A DNA stretch of 7,586 nt from Verrucomicrobiota bacterium. Lineage in GTDB: Bacteria; Verrucomicrobiota; Verrucomicrobiia; Verrucomicrobiales; DEV007. Position 1 is the stretch's first letter, and each line of letters begins with the position of its first letter. The notes under the pieces were generated by a model. The model was not told the origin of the DNA. It made no database searches and saw only the letters and a program-made list of their open reading frames with translations. The position numbers and the translations under genes were made by a program. Where the stretch lies: assembly GCA_027618625.1 (NCBI GenBank), contig JAQCER010000133.1, positions 1 to 7,586 on the forward strand, written 5' to 3'. Shown piece by piece: positions 6,565-7,586 of the stretch.

Positions 6565-7392
6565 TTAGTGTGTGAGCTTGCGGTAAGCCGCCAGAATGCT
6601 CTTCAAGTAGTCACCTTGATCCATCGACCAGTAGTGGTTCGAAAATATCTCGACTTCGTGGTGGCCGCGAAAGCCGGAATCATCGATCCAATCGCTGATT
6701 TCCCGGACATTGATGCAGCCTTCGCCCATCAGGCCGCGATCATTGAGCAAGTCGGACGTTGGCGTTTTCCAGTCGCAGATGTGGTATCCGCTAAGGTTGC
6801 CGAATGCGCCTGCCCTGGTGATCTCACGTTCGAGTTCCGAATCCCACCAGGTATGATAGACATCCAAGGCGATGCCGATGTTTGGATGGCTGTTCAGGGC
6901 CTCGCAGATATCGCTGGCCTGCGCCATGGTGTTCACCGCTGAGCGATCGTTGGCATACATGGGATGCAGTGGCTCGATGGCCAGGATCACCTTGCGCTCC
7001 GCAGCGTAGGGCAGCAGTTCGGCGATTCCGTCCTGAATCTGTTGGCGGGACTCTCTCAATGCCTGGCCGGGGATCGCTCCGCAAACCAATACCAGCGAGG
7101 GGGCACCGACTTCCGCCGTTTCATCGATTGCTTTGCGGTTCTCGTCGATCGCCCGCTGCAGGCCAGCGGCGGTGGTTGCCGGGAAAAAGCCACCGCGAGC
7201 GACGCTGACGATCTCAAGGCCGGCTTCGCGAGCCTGTCGACCCACGGTTGCAGGGGAGCGGCCTTCGAAGCTGTAGCGCCAGAAGGTGATGCCACCAACG
7301 CCTGCGCGGGAATAATGGTCGATGCACTCTTCAGTAGACCACGGCTTGTTGGTGATCGTGTGGATGGCGAGTTTTGAGAGGTCGTTGGTCAC
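6565..7392 (-). CDS. Sugar phosphate isomerase/epimerase-like TIM-barrel protein
   Basis: Protein of 275 residues of the xylose-isomerase-like TIM-barrel superfamily (AP endonuclease family 2 fold), which includes sugar isomerases, epimerases and inosose dehydratases. Visible metal-site motifs are IEPLHPMY (Glu140), LDVYHTWWD (Asp177, His180), GYHICDWKTP (His204) and HHEVEIFS (Glu246), the Glu-Asp-His-Glu set expected of an active family member. GEGCINVREI (223-232) is a typical loop. No signal peptide is present, so it is cytoplasmic. The start is GTG 7392: the frame upstream reaches a stop at 7420-7422 with no other start. That GTG shares bases with the TGA of the preceding frame (GTGA), implying translational coupling. 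The oxidoreductase follows 42 bases later. It probably acts on the same sugar or cyclitol as the oxidoreductase; the actual reaction is unknown. Confidence 0.92.
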   Translation of the reverse strand: MTNDLSKLAIHTITNKPWSTEECIDHYSRAGVGGITFWRYSFEGRSPATVGRQAREAGLEIVSVARGGFFPATTAAGLQRAIDENRKAIDETAEVGAPSLVLVCGAIPGQALRESRQQIQDGIAELLPYAAERKVILAIEPLHPMYANDRSAVNTMAQASDICEALNSHPNIGIALDVYHTWWDSELEREITRAGAFGNLSGYHICDWKTPTSDLLNDRGLMGEGCINVREISDWIDDSGFRGHHEVEIFSNHYWSMDQGDYLKSILAAYRKLTH

Positions 7393-7586
7393 TTTCGAGT
7401 TTTCAGGTATGCCGTGATATCAGCCGCGTCTTGTGTGGTTAATCCCAGTTGGGCTGACGTCATCATCAGGCTTTTGCTTTTTGCTGGTCTTTGCGGCCCG
7501 GGCTCCGGCGCGACCAGGCATAAAGCCGGGCTAAATAGAAGGGCTGCCAGCATTGGGGGTGATGCATTGCGGAATCGGATGCAGGA
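7389..7586 (-). CDS. C-terminal end of an unidentified protein, possibly cytochrome c-like
   Basis: One frame is open from the right edge of the window to a TGA at 7391-7389, giving 65 residues. Its last part, MMTSAQLGLTTQDAADITAYLKTRK in content (Met-rich start, then a helix ending AADITAYLK), resembles the C-terminal methionine and helix of c-type cytochrome domains, but no CxxCH motif is inside the window. The stop overlaps the GTG start of the TIM-barrel gene by four bases (GTGA), the main reason to believe this frame is coding. The upstream 40 residues (with LLFSPALCLVAPEPGP) are less telling. A 54-residue stand-alone protein from the ATG at about 7553 with a signal-like start is an alternative. 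The other two minus frames of this stretch both have stops. Confidence 0.5.
   Translation of the reverse strand, partial: SCIRFRNASPPMLAALLFSPALCLVAPEPGPQRPAKSKSLMMTSAQLGLTTQDAADITAYLKTRK

Overview
The window looks like bacterial chromosome from a Planctomycetes/Verrucomicrobia-type (PVC) heterotroph. This is an inference from gene content: a CE15-type glucuronoyl esterase, a fused alpha/beta-hydrolase plus SGNH esterase, and a Gfo/Idh/MocA oxidoreductase next to a xylose-isomerase-like TIM-barrel protein. None of the start codons has a convincing Shine-Dalgarno sequence, which fits but does not prove this. I see no RNA genes, mobile elements or CRISPR arrays.

Layout. The left half is on the plus strand: the 3' part of a secreted CE15 esterase (1-1219), a small lipoprotein (1333-1833), a helical protein of unknown function whose frame is broken at a run of nine A (1877-2834), a cluster of palindromes including a strong hairpin (2833-2885), and a secreted protein of unknown function (2994-3623). 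The right half is on the minus strand and converges on it. Read from right to left it holds the C-terminal end of an unidentified protein (7586-7389), a TIM-barrel sugar isomerase/epimerase-like protein whose GTG start overlaps the preceding stop (7392-6565), a Gfo/Idh/MocA oxidoreductase (6522-5347), and a secreted two-domain esterase (5235 to about 3744).

How the genes fit together. The minus-strand genes form a probable operon for sugar or sugar-derivative catabolism: the exported esterase would remove acyl groups from a polysaccharide, and the oxidoreductase and TIM-barrel protein would convert the released sugar inside the cell. The CE15 esterase, which in characterised relatives cuts lignin-glucuronoxylan esters, suggests plant or algal polysaccharide as the broader theme. 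Substrates cannot be read from the sequence. The three middle plus-strand proteins are not recognised.

The most notable observations are two single-base frame breaks, one at the A9 run (1904-1912) and one at about 3856-3861, where the conserved SGNH Asp-His motif continues in the neighbouring frame. Sequencing error, transcriptional slippage (only plausible for the A9 run) and true inactivation cannot be told apart here. I find no convincing new biological system.
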